DNA of 64,000 nt from Syntrophaceae bacterium UBA2188 (GCA_002327985.1 DCVM01000126.1:1-64000), one strand, 5' to 3'. Shown: positions 36,181 through 44,590, counted from the first letter of the stretch. The notes: generated from the sequence alone by a model not told the origin. Numbers and translations: made by a program.

Positions 36181-36723
36181 CTATAAACCCCTCAATTGAT
36201 CTTTGATCCCATCCAGTTTGGTATTGTAGGAGTGAACCAATTTCTCATTTTCTTTTTTCCAAATTTCACTCTCTTCGAGTTTGGGCTCCACTGCGTTTCC
36301 GTAGATGCCGTCTTTCCTCAAGGCCTCTATGCATCGAGCCCTCACGTCCTCTTTGACCTTTTCCTTTTCACCTTGATATTGCGAAAGGAGATAATAGAAT
36401 GTTTGTCTTACCTCATCGATATTTCGTCCCTTCAATGATTCAATCCCTTTGAAGATCCTTTCGTCGTCATCCTCCAGAGAGAGGGCATCAATCCATTGCG
36501 AAAGAAGGAACTCTTTCACCATGATCGCTGTCTTCTTCTCCATTCTCCCAATCTCCTTCAGAATGTCATTTAAGGGAAGGTGTCCTTCACGATACCGATG
36601 AAAAAGGCTGGTCGTCTTTTGTAAGACTTCTTTTTGTTTAATCTCTTCTTTTTCTTTGTCAGAGATGGCGACCTTTTTTGTTCTCTCCATCGCCAATTCT
36701 AAGGATGATTTAATCTCTGCCAT
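36181..36723 (-). CDS. Unrecognised helical/coiled-coil protein, 180 aa
   Basis: A highly charged Lys/Glu-rich protein starting MAEIKSSLELAMERTKKV behind GAGGAGAGG; the open frame's 21 extra upstream codons are not used. Long amphipathic helices are predicted throughout, with no membrane segment. The N-terminal S-S-L-E-L-A-M-E-R-T-K resembles small hypothetical proteins of Desulfobacterota that I cannot name. It is monocistronic and faces away from cspA. Confidence 0.6.
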   Translation of the reverse strand: MAEIKSSLELAMERTKKVAISDKEKEEIKQKEVLQKTTSLFHRYREGHLPLNDILKEIGRMEKKTAIMVKEFLLSQWIDALSLEDDDERIFKGIESLKGRNIDEVRQTFYYLLSQYQGEKEKVKEDVRARCIEALRKDGIYGNAVEPKLEESEIWKKENEKLVHSYNTKLDGIKDQLRGL

Positions 36724-36843
36724 AGATGACCTCTCCTCACTTAAGGAATAGCATAGATCGCATGACGGATAGCGTAAATTCTGCACAAGCAGTCCAGCCT
36801 TCTGGATGTTTAACTAAAAAAACAATCTTATCTAAAAACAGAT

Positions 36844-36880
36844 TAAAAAAGAAACCCCAGGATAATCACCCGGGGTTTCT
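36844..36880 (-). terminator. Intrinsic terminator of the cold-shock gene
   Basis: GAAACCCC/GGGGTTTC stem followed on the minus strand by TTTTTT (36845-36850), 28 nt past the stop. Confidence 0.9.
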
Positions 36881-36907
36881 TTTGTTTTCAGTCTAACCAG
36901 TTTCCGC

Positions 36908-37111
36908 TTAGGCCAGTACCGAAACATTCGTCGCCTGTGGACCCTTCGGACCTTCAGAGATTTCGAACTCTACCTCATCGCCTTCGTAAAGAGTTTTGAA
37001 TCCATCCTTCTTAATGGCGGAGAAGTGAACAAAGACATCGCTCCCATCATCTCTAGAAATGAATCCGAAGCCCTTCTTCTCATTAAACCATTTTACACGA
37101 CCTTTGGCCAC
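36908..37111 (-). CDS. Cold-shock domain protein
   Basis: A 67-residue CspA-family protein with both RNA-binding motifs, KGFGFI (RNP1) and VFVHF (RNP2), in a standard cold-shock OB fold. It acts as an RNA chaperone or antiterminator. The start is GTG at 37111 behind GGAGGTGA, replacing the usual ATG. The long leader upstream has a nested stem-loop (37144-37248). Confidence 0.96.
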   Translation of the reverse strand: MAKGRVKWFNEKKGFGFISRDDGSDVFVHFSAIKKDGFKTLYEGDEVEFEISEGPKGPQATNVSVLA

Positions 37112-37143
37112 TACAACTCACCTCCTCTCATTTCTAAACTGAC

Positions 37144-37248
37144 GTAAGTTGTAATAGCCCTTGGTCCCTACTAAAAAGCCACAAAAGCATGAAGTTCTAA
37201 CTTTTGTGGCTCTTTTTATGATCCAAACAACTACTCCTTACAACTTAC
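37144..37248 (-). promoter_or_regulatory. Structured leader of the cold-shock gene
   Basis: Outer arms GTAAGTTGTAA (37144-37154) and TTACAACTTAC (37238-37248) enclose an 11-bp hairpin AGCCACAAAAG/CTTTTGTGGCT (37177-37187 and 37201-37211) flanked by T-runs on both strands. It is either a bidirectional terminator inside a larger fold or a regulatory 5' leader. The flank 37249-37521 shows no clear gene. Confidence 0.6.
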
Positions 37249-37576
37249 AGTGGGGACATTATGGGAAATTATTTTTTAAAAGTCAAGTATTTTTTCATTT
37301 TGCAAATTTTGGTTAAACAAAAAGAATAGAGATCTGGGAAGAGTCACCAGATAGAGGTGAAAAAATCGGAACGTCCGAGGAGAGGTCTGATCGTTTGAAA
37401 GAATATTTAGAGGATAATGACAAAAGCACCAAGGTGAAGAAATACGAGATTAAACGTTAAAATAGGGGGCATTCAAGCTGAGACAAAAGGATTCAGGAAA
37501 ATTTTTAGCCATTGATGAGAAATGATAAAAAATTATAATTTATTGAAATTAATAGAGAAAATTAAAATATTTTTTC

Positions 37577-37605
37577 TTGACACAATAAACATATTGTATT
37601 ATATT
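37577..37605 (+). promoter_or_regulatory. Promoter and operator-like repeat of the ParA operon
   Basis: TTGACA (37577-37582), a 17-nt spacer, and TATATT (37600-37605). Inside the spacer lies the inverted repeat ACAATA-aaca-TATTGT (37582-37597), and TATTGTAT is repeated directly after it. This is a likely operator for the ribbon-helix-helix protein encoded next. Confidence 0.7.
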
Positions 37606-37635
37606 GTATTTCAAATTGGTTTAAGGGGGTTTTTG

Positions 37636-37815
37636 GTGCAGAAAAAGGTTGCCCGAACCATTTATATTAAAGATGAACAAATGGAGGCTTTGAAGAGGTT
37701 GTCCGAAAAGACTAAAGTCCCCCAATCCGTTTATGTCAGGGAGGCTTTGGATATGTTATTGGAAAAATATTCTGAACAGCTGAAATTCGAATTTAAAGAG
37801 TATTTCAAGGGGTAA
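37636..37815 (+). CDS. Ribbon-helix-helix (CopG-type) DNA-binding protein
   Basis: A 59-residue protein starting at GTG 37636 behind AAGGGGG; upstream in-frame codons are excluded. VARTIYIKDEQMEALKRLSEKTKVPQ gives the beta strand and first helix of an RHH fold, and VYVREALDMLLEKY the second. It probably autoregulates the promoter upstream, or acts as a centromere-binding adaptor for the ParA encoded two genes later. Confidence 0.75.
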   Translation: MQKKVARTIYIKDEQMEALKRLSEKTKVPQSVYVREALDMLLEKYSEQLKFEFKEYFKG

Positions 37816-37855
37816 CCTTTTCCAAAACCTTTTAGGATTGGAGTGAAAAGTTAAC

Positions 37856-38611
37856 ATGGCAGATCGTTTCCGATTAAATTATTTAAAATCCACAGCATTA
37901 GAAAGACCGGACGTCAATGAATCTTTTTTCTCCCGTCATCACATAAGAAAGGTGCGTCCCTCTTCCCCTCCCTTGGAATTAAACATTCCGGAGACCTTCT
38001 CTAACGAGGCTATTCTCAAACAGGTGAAAACGGATCTGAAAAACCCCGATGCGAAGGTAAGAATTTTGGCTATCAGATATTATTTAGAAAAACATTATCC
38101 ATCGATTCCCGTGACCTTACTGCAGGAAATTTTATCTGATCGGGACCCGGATGTCAGAGTCGAAGCGCTCCGTTCCCTGGTTCAATTCAAAAGCCCCACG
38201 GTTTCTTCCTTATTGAAAAAATATCTTAAAGATGGTGATCCAAGGGTGAGGATGACGGCCCTTCGAGGACTATTCCAGTATCAAGAAAAAATCGATCTAA
38301 ACATCTTTCTTCAATTCTTGAGCGATGAGTCGTCTTGGGTGAGAAGAAAAGTAGCCACCTTATTAGGATGGACACAATGGGAGGGGGTTTTACCGATCCT
38401 GATGGAATTGTCAAGGGATCAGGATGCCATGGTGAGAAAAGCGGCCCTCTTCTCTTTGGCCACCCGTTATCCTGAGGAGAGTGAGAATCGTTTGATGGAG
38501 GCCATGACCGATTCAGACCCCGTTCTTCGAAATTGGGTAAAAACGACTTTAGAAAAAATGTTGGATAGACCGGTGAAGAGGAGAAAGGGTTTTCTTACGA
38601 ATCAAGGTTGA
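37856..38611 (+). CDS. HEAT-repeat protein
   Basis: A 251-residue protein. After a 55-residue disordered N-terminus come about six HEAT/PBS-lyase-like helical repeats with D-x-D-x-x-V-R-x-x-A-L-x-x-L spacing (for example DPDVRVEALRSLVQF, DPRVRMTALRGLFQY, DAMVRKAALFSLATRY). Such alpha-solenoids are protein-binding scaffolds. It ends in a basic tail. It is encoded between the RHH gene and parA, whose start overlaps its stop, so a physical link with the ParA ATPase is likely. Confidence 0.8.
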   Translation: MADRFRLNYLKSTALERPDVNESFFSRHHIRKVRPSSPPLELNIPETFSNEAILKQVKTDLKNPDAKVRILAIRYYLEKHYPSIPVTLLQEILSDRDPDVRVEALRSLVQFKSPTVSSLLKKYLKDGDPRVRMTALRGLFQYQEKIDLNIFLQFLSDESSWVRRKVATLLGWTQWEGVLPILMELSRDQDAMVRKAALFSLATRYPEESENRLMEAMTDSDPVLRNWVKTTLEKMLDRPVKRRKGFLTNQG

Positions 38612-39639
38612 AGACGAAAATATTGTCCATGACCAATCAATCGCACCCCCTTATTTCGAAGGCCCAGATATTTGGAAATACGCTCTATCCGCCGAAGGCC
38701 TTTGCCCAAATCCTCGGGATCTCGAAACACGAGCTCCTTGAGAAAGAGGCACAAGGCATTTTTCCCCCTGCCAAAAGGGATGCCAACCAGGAGCGCACCT
38801 ATAAGCCAGAGGATGTGATCAAGTATCGGACCTACCTGGGACTTCCTTCTCCCCTCCCATCTATCCGGAAACAGCTCTTCCTTAACTTTAAAGGAGGAAC
38901 AGGGAAAAGCACGATCTCTGCCTCATATGGTTTTCGCCTTGCCCAGATGGGGGTTCGGACTCTCTTGATCGATTTAGATCCACAAGGCCATCTGACACAA
39001 TGCCTGGGCCTCAACAGTCAACAGTTCCCCAAGACCCTGTTTAATGCTTTGATCGAGAAGGAGGAGCTCGAAAAGGTCATCGTCAAAACGGATCTCCCCA
39101 CCTTGGATGTCATCCCCTCGAATCTGAACCTCTCACCGGTGGAACTCTCACTCTTTTCGATGAATTCAAGAGAATTCCGGCTAAAGAGACTCATTAGTTC
39201 TATCGAGAAAAACTATGAACTGATTGTAATGGATGCCTCTCCCAGCATCGGGCTCTTAAACTTGAATGCGATCCTTGCCTCTAACGATCTCATCATTCCT
39301 GTCTTGGCTGATTTCCTCTCTTACCATGGGCTCAAGATTCTTTTCGAGACACTCTCCACCATTGAAGAAGATTTTTCTTTTGTCTTTGAGAATATCTTTA
39401 TCTTCTTGAACCGTTATAACGAATCCCATCGAATCTGCAAACGTTCAAAAAAGGCACTGGAAACCCATTATGACAAATACCTCCTCAGCACTGTGATCCG
39501 CCAGGATACAAAGATTGCCGAAGCCACCAGTCAAGGGACTCCGATCTTTCTATACGCCCAATCGTCAAAGGGTGCAACGGATATCCAGAGCCTGATCGAT
39601 GAAATATTAGACCTGAAAGGAGCTGATCATGTCGGATGA
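38608..39639 (+). CDS. ParA-family ATPase with N-terminal DNA-binding-like domain
   Basis: A 343-residue protein. Residues 1-85 contain a MerR-like winged segment (PKAFAQILGISKHELLEKE...YKPEDVIKYR). Residues 88-330 are a ParA/Soj ATPase: deviant Walker A FKGGTGKST (94-102), LIDLDPQGHLTQCLG, and VMDASPSIGLLNLNAI. ParA proteins form ATP-dependent dimers on nucleoid DNA and position plasmids, chromosome origins or protein complexes. TTG 38608 overlaps the HEAT gene's TGA; ATG 38629 is an alternative start. There is no ParB gene nearby, which suggests protein-cargo positioning. Confidence 0.9.
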   Translation: MKTKILSMTNQSHPLISKAQIFGNTLYPPKAFAQILGISKHELLEKEAQGIFPPAKRDANQERTYKPEDVIKYRTYLGLPSPLPSIRKQLFLNFKGGTGKSTISASYGFRLAQMGVRTLLIDLDPQGHLTQCLGLNSQQFPKTLFNALIEKEELEKVIVKTDLPTLDVIPSNLNLSPVELSLFSMNSREFRLKRLISSIEKNYELIVMDASPSIGLLNLNAILASNDLIIPVLADFLSYHGLKILFETLSTIEEDFSFVFENIFIFLNRYNESHRICKRSKKALETHYDKYLLSTVIRQDTKIAEATSQGTPIFLYAQSSKGATDIQSLIDEILDLKGADHVG

Positions 39640-39961
39640 ATTTACCAACAACGTCGCACAAAAATTCCCGAACACGCTGAACAAAGAGCCGATTGAAAGG
39701 CCTTGGGATGTTTCAGAACCCAGATCCATCTCTCCTTTGAAGAAAGCTGTGGAAGAGCCCAAAAAAGATGATTTAACAGAGCGAATCGATACCCTTTATT
39801 CTGAACTTCGTTCCTCTTTGACTGTCCGATCCGCCCTGGAATTCGATCTGAAGAAGGCCAAGCGAATTCTGGAAGAGGTGAACCGGGTCAAAGCAGAGGT
39901 GGAAAAGATTGTCGAGATGTTAAGGGTGATGGATGAATATATGAGAGAACGAATCAAATAA
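39629..39961 (+). CDS. Small coiled-coil protein with F-x-x-N-V-A-x-K-x-P motif
   Basis: A 110-residue protein starting inside the end of parA (11-nt overlap, AAGGAG upstream). The N-terminus FTNNVAQKFP (5-14) matches the next gene's N-terminus. The middle is low-complexity and acidic, and residues 45-108 form a coiled coil. No family is recognised. The layout, a short basic N-terminal peptide plus oligomerising coil, is like ParA partner proteins that stimulate ATPase activity. Confidence 0.75.
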   Translation: MSDEFTNNVAQKFPNTLNKEPIERPWDVSEPRSISPLKKAVEEPKKDDLTERIDTLYSELRSSLTVRSALEFDLKKAKRILEEVNRVKAEVEKIVEMLRVMDEYMRERIK

Positions 39962-40023
39962 TCTCCTTTCCCTTTTTCAGAGAGGGCAAGAAAAAAAGGC
40001 CGAGTGGCTGAGGAGGATAAAGG

Positions 40024-40839
40024 ATGAAGCCAAGAAGTCAGGTGGTCACGGCCGATGGATTCGATACCAATGTTGCTGAAAAGATGCCGAAGATTAGAAA
40101 GCTGGAAGAACCCCTTCCTTTGCCTCTGGAAGAGGAAATCCAGCCTCTGGAGGAAGATCGCCCCGAGCCTATCGCGGAGATGAGATCTCCGGAGAAGCAG
40201 ACGGTCAGGAAGGTGATCTTCGAGTCCCCCAAGAAGGGATTAGAGAAAGAACAAGGCCTGGATGTCCTGAAATTGATTGAAGACCTTCATGCTCAACTTC
40301 TCGCTGCGGCCCAGACCAAGAGGGCACTGGAGATGGACCTGTCTGCCCATCAGAAGACCGCCCATCAATTGACCCAGGACAATCAAGAATTACGACGCCA
40401 ACTGGAGACCTTGAATCGAGAGCATACCCGGCTCAAAGAACTTCAGTCCGAATCCCTCTATCTCCAAGAGGAAAATGCAGATGCCTTGGAGAAGATCAAA
40501 GAGTTTCAACAGGAATTGCGAGAGATGAGAGGCGCCTTGAACAAGGCCATGCAGGATAAGGAAGAAGCCCTCGAGCGAATACGCGACCTCGAGTCACAGA
40601 TCGAGCAGAACGAATTGTTTAAGATCAAGGGAAAGTTAAAGGAGAGGGAGGCTTCCCTCTTCTCTGAGGAGAACCGGGAACTCCAATCCAAACTGCAGGA
40701 GACCCTGGCCCAGAATATGGATCTGGAGAGGAAGTATGAGACCTTGAAAAAATCCTTTCATGAGGTCAGAGAATCTCTTACCTTCTTAAGGGATTCCTGT
40801 AAAGCGAATTACTATAACCTATCGGAGAATACTGAATGA
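40024..40839 (+). CDS. Long coiled-coil protein with the same N-terminal motif
   Basis: A 271-residue protein preceded by GGAGGATAAAGG. FDTNVAEKMP at 13-22 repeats the motif of the preceding gene. A Pro/Glu-rich disordered segment follows (to about 75), then almost continuous heptads from about 85 to 255 with Gln/Glu/Leu bias. No membrane segment. It is probably a second adaptor or filament-like cargo component of the ParA unit. Not recognised as a named family. Confidence 0.75.
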   Translation: MKPRSQVVTADGFDTNVAEKMPKIRKLEEPLPLPLEEEIQPLEEDRPEPIAEMRSPEKQTVRKVIFESPKKGLEKEQGLDVLKLIEDLHAQLLAAAQTKRALEMDLSAHQKTAHQLTQDNQELRRQLETLNREHTRLKELQSESLYLQEENADALEKIKEFQQELREMRGALNKAMQDKEEALERIRDLESQIEQNELFKIKGKLKEREASLFSEENRELQSKLQETLAQNMDLERKYETLKKSFHEVRESLTFLRDSCKANYYNLSENTE

Positions 40840-40877
40840 AATAGAGAGAGCTCTAAAAAACTACTAAACGCTCTCTT

Positions 40878-41000
40878 GATTACATTGATTTCAAAAAATG
40901 ATTACACAGATTTTTCTTTCCTATCACTACTTTTCTAATCGGTGTAATCGCTTCATAATCGTTGTAATCAGAGATTTCAAGGCTTTTTCAGAAATCTCAT
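40878..41000 (+). repeat. GATTACA-family repeat after the ParA operon
   Basis: GATTACATTGATT and GATTACACAGATT face AATCGGTGTAATC and AATCGTTGTAATC, followed by AGAGATTTC-aaggctttttca-GAAATCTC. It is the same building blocks as at 12995 and 17691. The remainder of the gap to 41131 holds no gene. Confidence 0.8.
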
Positions 41001-41131
41001 GGAAAATGATTTGACATCCTCCAATAATTAAGTTATTAAAATTTTTAATAGACTACAATTTGACTCGCCATTTTTAATCCCCTCTCGTTACTTGTTCCGT
41101 ATAGAAGGGATCATTTCATGGGAGAACCTGT

Positions 41132-42820
41132 TTGAGAATACGATTAATCGATCCAGCCTACGAACACCCTTACATCAGCCACTCACAAAAAGTGATTAAG
41201 AACATTTGGTTTGCTCGCCTCACGCTGACCACGCTGGCCGCACTCACCCCTCCGGATGTCGAAGTGGAGATTACAGATGAGAATGTGGAGCCCATCGACT
41301 TTGAAGAGGAAGTGGATCTGGTCGGCGTGACCGGAATGCTCATGCATGCCCCCAGGGCTTATCAGATCGCAGAGGAGTTTCGTCAGAGGGGGATTCCGGT
41401 CGTGATGGGAGGGCCCCATGCCTCGAGTCTTCCTCTTGAAGCCAAGGAGCATGTGGATGCGGTGGTGATCGGTGAAGCGGAAAATGTCTGGGGAGGATTG
41501 ATCGAAGACTTCAAGAAGGGATGCCTAAAACCTTTCTACAAGGCAGAGGGTTTTTGCTCGATGGAAAAGCTTCCCTTTCCGAGGCTCGATCTTCTTCGCA
41601 AAGATAAATATATGACGATCAATTGCGTCCAGACGACGCGGGGCTGTCCTCACCAATGTGATTTCTGTCATGTCACACATTTTTTTGGAAAGACTTATCG
41701 CTGTCGCCCGGTGGACGAAGTGATTGAAGAGGTGAAACGGTTAGAAGGGGACTTTCTCGTTTTCATCGACGACAATATTGCCGGGAACCGCCGTTATGCC
41801 AAAGAGCTTTTCACCCGATTGAAGCCCCTCAAGAAGAAATGGGCCAGCCAGGCCAGTATGACGCTGACCCGGGACCCCGAACTTCTGAAACTTGCTGCCG
41901 AGAGCGGATGTGTCACTTTGTTCATCGGGGTAGAATCCCTTTCTCCAGAAAACTTGAAGGATGTGAATAAGACCTTTAACCATGTCCACCAGTTTGGGGA
42001 GGCCATGAAGGCCGTACACGACCATGACATCATGGTCGTAGCCGGTTTAATTTTTGGATTGGATTATGATGATGAAGGGGTTTTTGAAAGGACGCTTCGT
42101 TTCTGTGAACAGAATCGGATTGAACTGCCCAGTTTTTTCCTTCTTACCCCCCTGCCCGGGACACCGCTATTTCAACGGATGGAATCAGAGGGCAGGCTCC
42201 TGCATAAGGATTGGGCTCAATATAATGGAGCCACCGTCGTTTTCAAGCCGAGGTTGATGACCGAAGAGACGCTTCAGCGCGGATTTAATTGGGCCTGCAA
42301 AGAGGCCTATTCCTGGGGGTCCATCTTTAAGAGGGTGTTCCATCCGCAACAACGATTCATCACGCGGACTCTTTCGAATGTTGCCTATCGTAGGATTGCC
42401 CAGATGACACCCGAAGGGTATCTTCCAAGCCTTTCGCGAATTTTGCAGAAGATGAATGACACCATCCCCCTTCATAATCCTCGGGACTTGATTCAGCGGG
42501 TGGGAGAGAAGATTGCCGAGGGAAAACTTCTGATCGGTCAAAAAGCGACGGATACGCTCGAGCTCTATTCCATTTATAATGAACGGCTTAAAACCCTTTT
42601 TGTCAGACTGGAAGGTTCCATGGATCGGAGGGGAGCCAAGGAATTGACCAAGAGGCTCAAAGGGGTGCTCAATGTTGAAATCCAAAAAGTCATCCTTGAC
42701 TTCAAGGATGTTGGGGCTTTTTCCTCAGAGGCGATTGCCCTGCTTTCGAGGAAAGGCCTTCTCCAGACCGAAGGGGAGAAGCTCTGGGTCGCCTTGAACC
42801 TACCGGGCAACCAGGGTTAG
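41132..42820 (+). CDS. B12-binding radical SAM protein with C-terminal STAS-like domain
   Basis: A 562-residue protein. Residues 1-130 form a cobalamin-binding-type Rossmann domain (VDLVGVTGMLMHAPRAYQIA, GGPHASSLP). The radical SAM core has Cys 172, 176 and 179 (GCPHQCDFC), and a helical region follows to about 475. From 478 the tail LFVRLEGSMDRRGAKELTKR...KVILDFKDVGAFSS resembles a STAS (anti-anti-sigma) fold, an unusual partner for this enzyme class. The substrate is unknown; methyl transfer or ring chemistry is typical of the class. The start is TTG 41132. Confidence 0.85.
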   Translation: MRIRLIDPAYEHPYISHSQKVIKNIWFARLTLTTLAALTPPDVEVEITDENVEPIDFEEEVDLVGVTGMLMHAPRAYQIAEEFRQRGIPVVMGGPHASSLPLEAKEHVDAVVIGEAENVWGGLIEDFKKGCLKPFYKAEGFCSMEKLPFPRLDLLRKDKYMTINCVQTTRGCPHQCDFCHVTHFFGKTYRCRPVDEVIEEVKRLEGDFLVFIDDNIAGNRRYAKELFTRLKPLKKKWASQASMTLTRDPELLKLAAESGCVTLFIGVESLSPENLKDVNKTFNHVHQFGEAMKAVHDHDIMVVAGLIFGLDYDDEGVFERTLRFCEQNRIELPSFFLLTPLPGTPLFQRMESEGRLLHKDWAQYNGATVVFKPRLMTEETLQRGFNWACKEAYSWGSIFKRVFHPQQRFITRTLSNVAYRRIAQMTPEGYLPSLSRILQKMNDTIPLHNPRDLIQRVGEKIAEGKLLIGQKATDTLELYSIYNERLKTLFVRLEGSMDRRGAKELTKRLKGVLNVEIQKVILDFKDVGAFSSEAIALLSRKGLLQTEGEKLWVALNLPGNQG

Positions 42821-42863
42821 CTTTCCTACCTGCCTGTTGATAAATAATTAAAAAGAGAAGAAC

Positions 42864-43058
42864 TCATTCTCTTGAAAATCTGCGAGCGGCCCTCTGTCTT
42901 CTCCTTCTCGCCTCCTGCTGTTTTCTTTTCTTTTTCACAGAAGGTTTCTCGTAGGACCTTCTTTTTTTCAATTCCTTTAAGATCCCATCCCTGGCGAGTT
43001 GGCGCTTCAGGGTTTTGATCGCATTCTCGATCTGGTTGTTTTGAACTTTAACTTCCAA
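42864..43058 (-). CDS. rpsU: 30S ribosomal protein S21
   Basis: A 64-residue S21 (VQNNQIENAIKTLKRQLARDG, YEKPSVKKKRKQQEARRRR). The open frame begins ten codons earlier, but GGAGAGG four bases before TTG 43058 and the family length give this start. It sits far from the main ribosomal operon, as is common. Confidence 0.9.
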   Translation of the reverse strand: MEVKVQNNQIENAIKTLKRQLARDGILKELKKRRSYEKPSVKKKRKQQEARRRRQRAARRFSRE

Positions 43059-43158
43059 CGACCTCTCCTCTGATCCGTCAGAACACAAAAATCCTTTTTA
43101 TCAAAACAAAGTGTTCAACCCCATCATTTCTAACGAGGTTTCCCTTTTGGTCATCGAG

Positions 43159-43452
43159 TTATCTACTCCGGTTTCTTCTGTCCTTGAACTCGCCCCCCCT
43201 TTTTTTCTGGGGTCTGGCCTCACTCACGATCAAAGCCCGGTCCATAAAAGTCTTTCCATTGATGAGGGAGACGGCCTTCTCCGCCTCCTCCGCCGAGCTC
43301 ATTTCCACGAAACCAAATCCTCTGGACCTTCCTGAATATGAATCGGTAACAATTTTGATGGACTGTACGGCTCCTGCTTCAGAGAAGAGTTTCTTCAAGT
43401 CCTCTTCTGAAGCTCCAAAGGAGAGGTTTCCAACATAAAGTTTTAAATTCAT
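43159..43452 (-). CDS. RRM-type RNA-binding protein
   Basis: A 97-residue single-RRM protein: RNP2 LYVGNLSF and RNP1 RGFGFVEM, plus a basic C-terminal tail (KKRGGEFKDRRNRSR). Such small RRM proteins are frequent in cyanobacteria and Desulfobacterota and bind RNA, often under cold or stress. ATG 43452 follows GGAGGAGAAAAAG; five extra upstream codons are excluded. It neighbours rpsU in the same direction. Confidence 0.92.
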   Translation of the reverse strand: MNLKLYVGNLSFGASEEDLKKLFSEAGAVQSIKIVTDSYSGRSRGFGFVEMSSAEEAEKAVSLINGKTFMDRALIVSEARPQKKRGGEFKDRRNRSR

Positions 43453-43682
43453 CTTTTTCTCCTCCATTTAATTAAAAACCCAAAAGCCTTTCTAAAGAGC
43501 TATTGGGGATACCCAAAAACTTTTTATAAAGTTCAGTTATTTGTATTTATGGACTAAATTTCCGCATCTGTCAAGTTAAATTCTTAAAACCCGGTCATTT
43601 TGTATTTTTTTGATTTGTTTAATCTTTCTCCTTTTCCTTCAAGTCATCCATAAAAAATATTGATTTGGAGTGTAATAAACGT

Positions 43683-43711
43683 TTGACATTTTTTTTTGCT
43701 TCATTTATATA
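43683..43711 (+). promoter_or_regulatory. Promoter of the nfnAB pair
   Basis: TTGACA (43683-43688), a 17-nt T-rich spacer and TATATA (43706-43711), 45 nt before the coding start, which has AGGAGGGG as RBS. Confidence 0.75.
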
Positions 43712-43756
43712 TAGGTCGGACTTTGTGAAAAATTTATCAGAAAGGAGGGGGGAAGA

Positions 43757-44590
43757 TTGCATAAGATTACATACAAGAGGGAAATGGCTGAAAAAACGGT
43801 GTGCCATCTTAAGGTAGAGGCACCCAGAATTGCCCGGAAGGCGAAGCCAGGACAATTTGTCGTTTTAAAGGTTAATGAAACGGGGGAGAGAATTCCTTTG
43901 ACCATGGGAGGAACCGATCCGGCGACAGGATTGATCGACCTGATCTTCCAAGTCGTTGGAAAGTCCACTGCCCTCATGAGAACCCTCAATGTAGGAGATT
44001 CCATCCAGGATATCATCGGGCCCTTGGGAAAACCGACCCATATTGAAAATCTTGGAAAGGTGATCTGTGTGGGGGGTGGAACCGGGGTTGCCGTGATGTA
44101 CCCCATCACCAAAGCTTACAAAGAAGCGGGAAATCATGTCATCGCTATCATCGGCTCTCGAACGAAAGACCTTTTGATCTTAGAGGATGAGATGAAGGCA
44201 GCCAGTCATGATTTGAGGGTGACGACGGATGATGGGAGTTATGGAATTCACGGATTCGTCACAGATGTCCTCCGGAAAATTTTGGACGAACAAAAAGATG
44301 TGAAATTGATTGTGGGGATTGGCCCCGTACCCATGATGAAGTTTTTATGCAAACTGACCAAGGAATATGGAGTCAGGACAATGGTAAGTTTGAATCCCAT
44401 CATGGTGGATGCCACAGGAATGTGCGGAGCCTGTCGGGTGACGGTGGGAGGTAAAACAAAATTTTGTTGTGTGGATGGCCCGGAATTTGATGGCCATGAG
44501 GTCGACTATGATGAATTGGTAAAGAGGCAAAGGGCCTATCTCACAGAGGAGAAGGTATCCATGGAACAATTTAAGACGGCAGGAAAATAA
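43757..44590 (+). CDS. NfnA/SudB: FAD, [2Fe-2S] subunit of ferredoxin-NADP oxidoreductase
   Basis: A 277-residue protein of the sulfide dehydrogenase/dihydroorotate dehydrogenase electron-transfer family. The FAD domain has RIPLTM (46-51), the NAD(P) domain has VICVGGGTGVAVMYP (102-116), and the [2Fe-2S] ligands are Cys 223, 226 and 237/238 followed by GPEFDGHEVDYD. With the next gene it forms either an electron-bifurcating NADH-dependent ferredoxin:NADP reductase (Nfn) or sulfide dehydrogenase (Sud). Sequence alone does not decide. TTG start at 43757. Confidence 0.9.
   Translation: MHKITYKREMAEKTVCHLKVEAPRIARKAKPGQFVVLKVNETGERIPLTMGGTDPATGLIDLIFQVVGKSTALMRTLNVGDSIQDIIGPLGKPTHIENLGKVICVGGGTGVAVMYPITKAYKEAGNHVIAIIGSRTKDLLILEDEMKAASHDLRVTTDDGSYGIHGFVTDVLRKILDEQKDVKLIVGIGPVPMMKFLCKLTKEYGVRTMVSLNPIMVDATGMCGACRVTVGGKTKFCCVDGPEFDGHEVDYDELVKRQRAYLTEEKVSMEQFKTAGK

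Noticed and set aside
37330..37460. Possible short coding fragment ending KKYEIKR before the RHH gene
   Set aside because: No convincing start or RBS, and the composition is simple; treated as non-coding.
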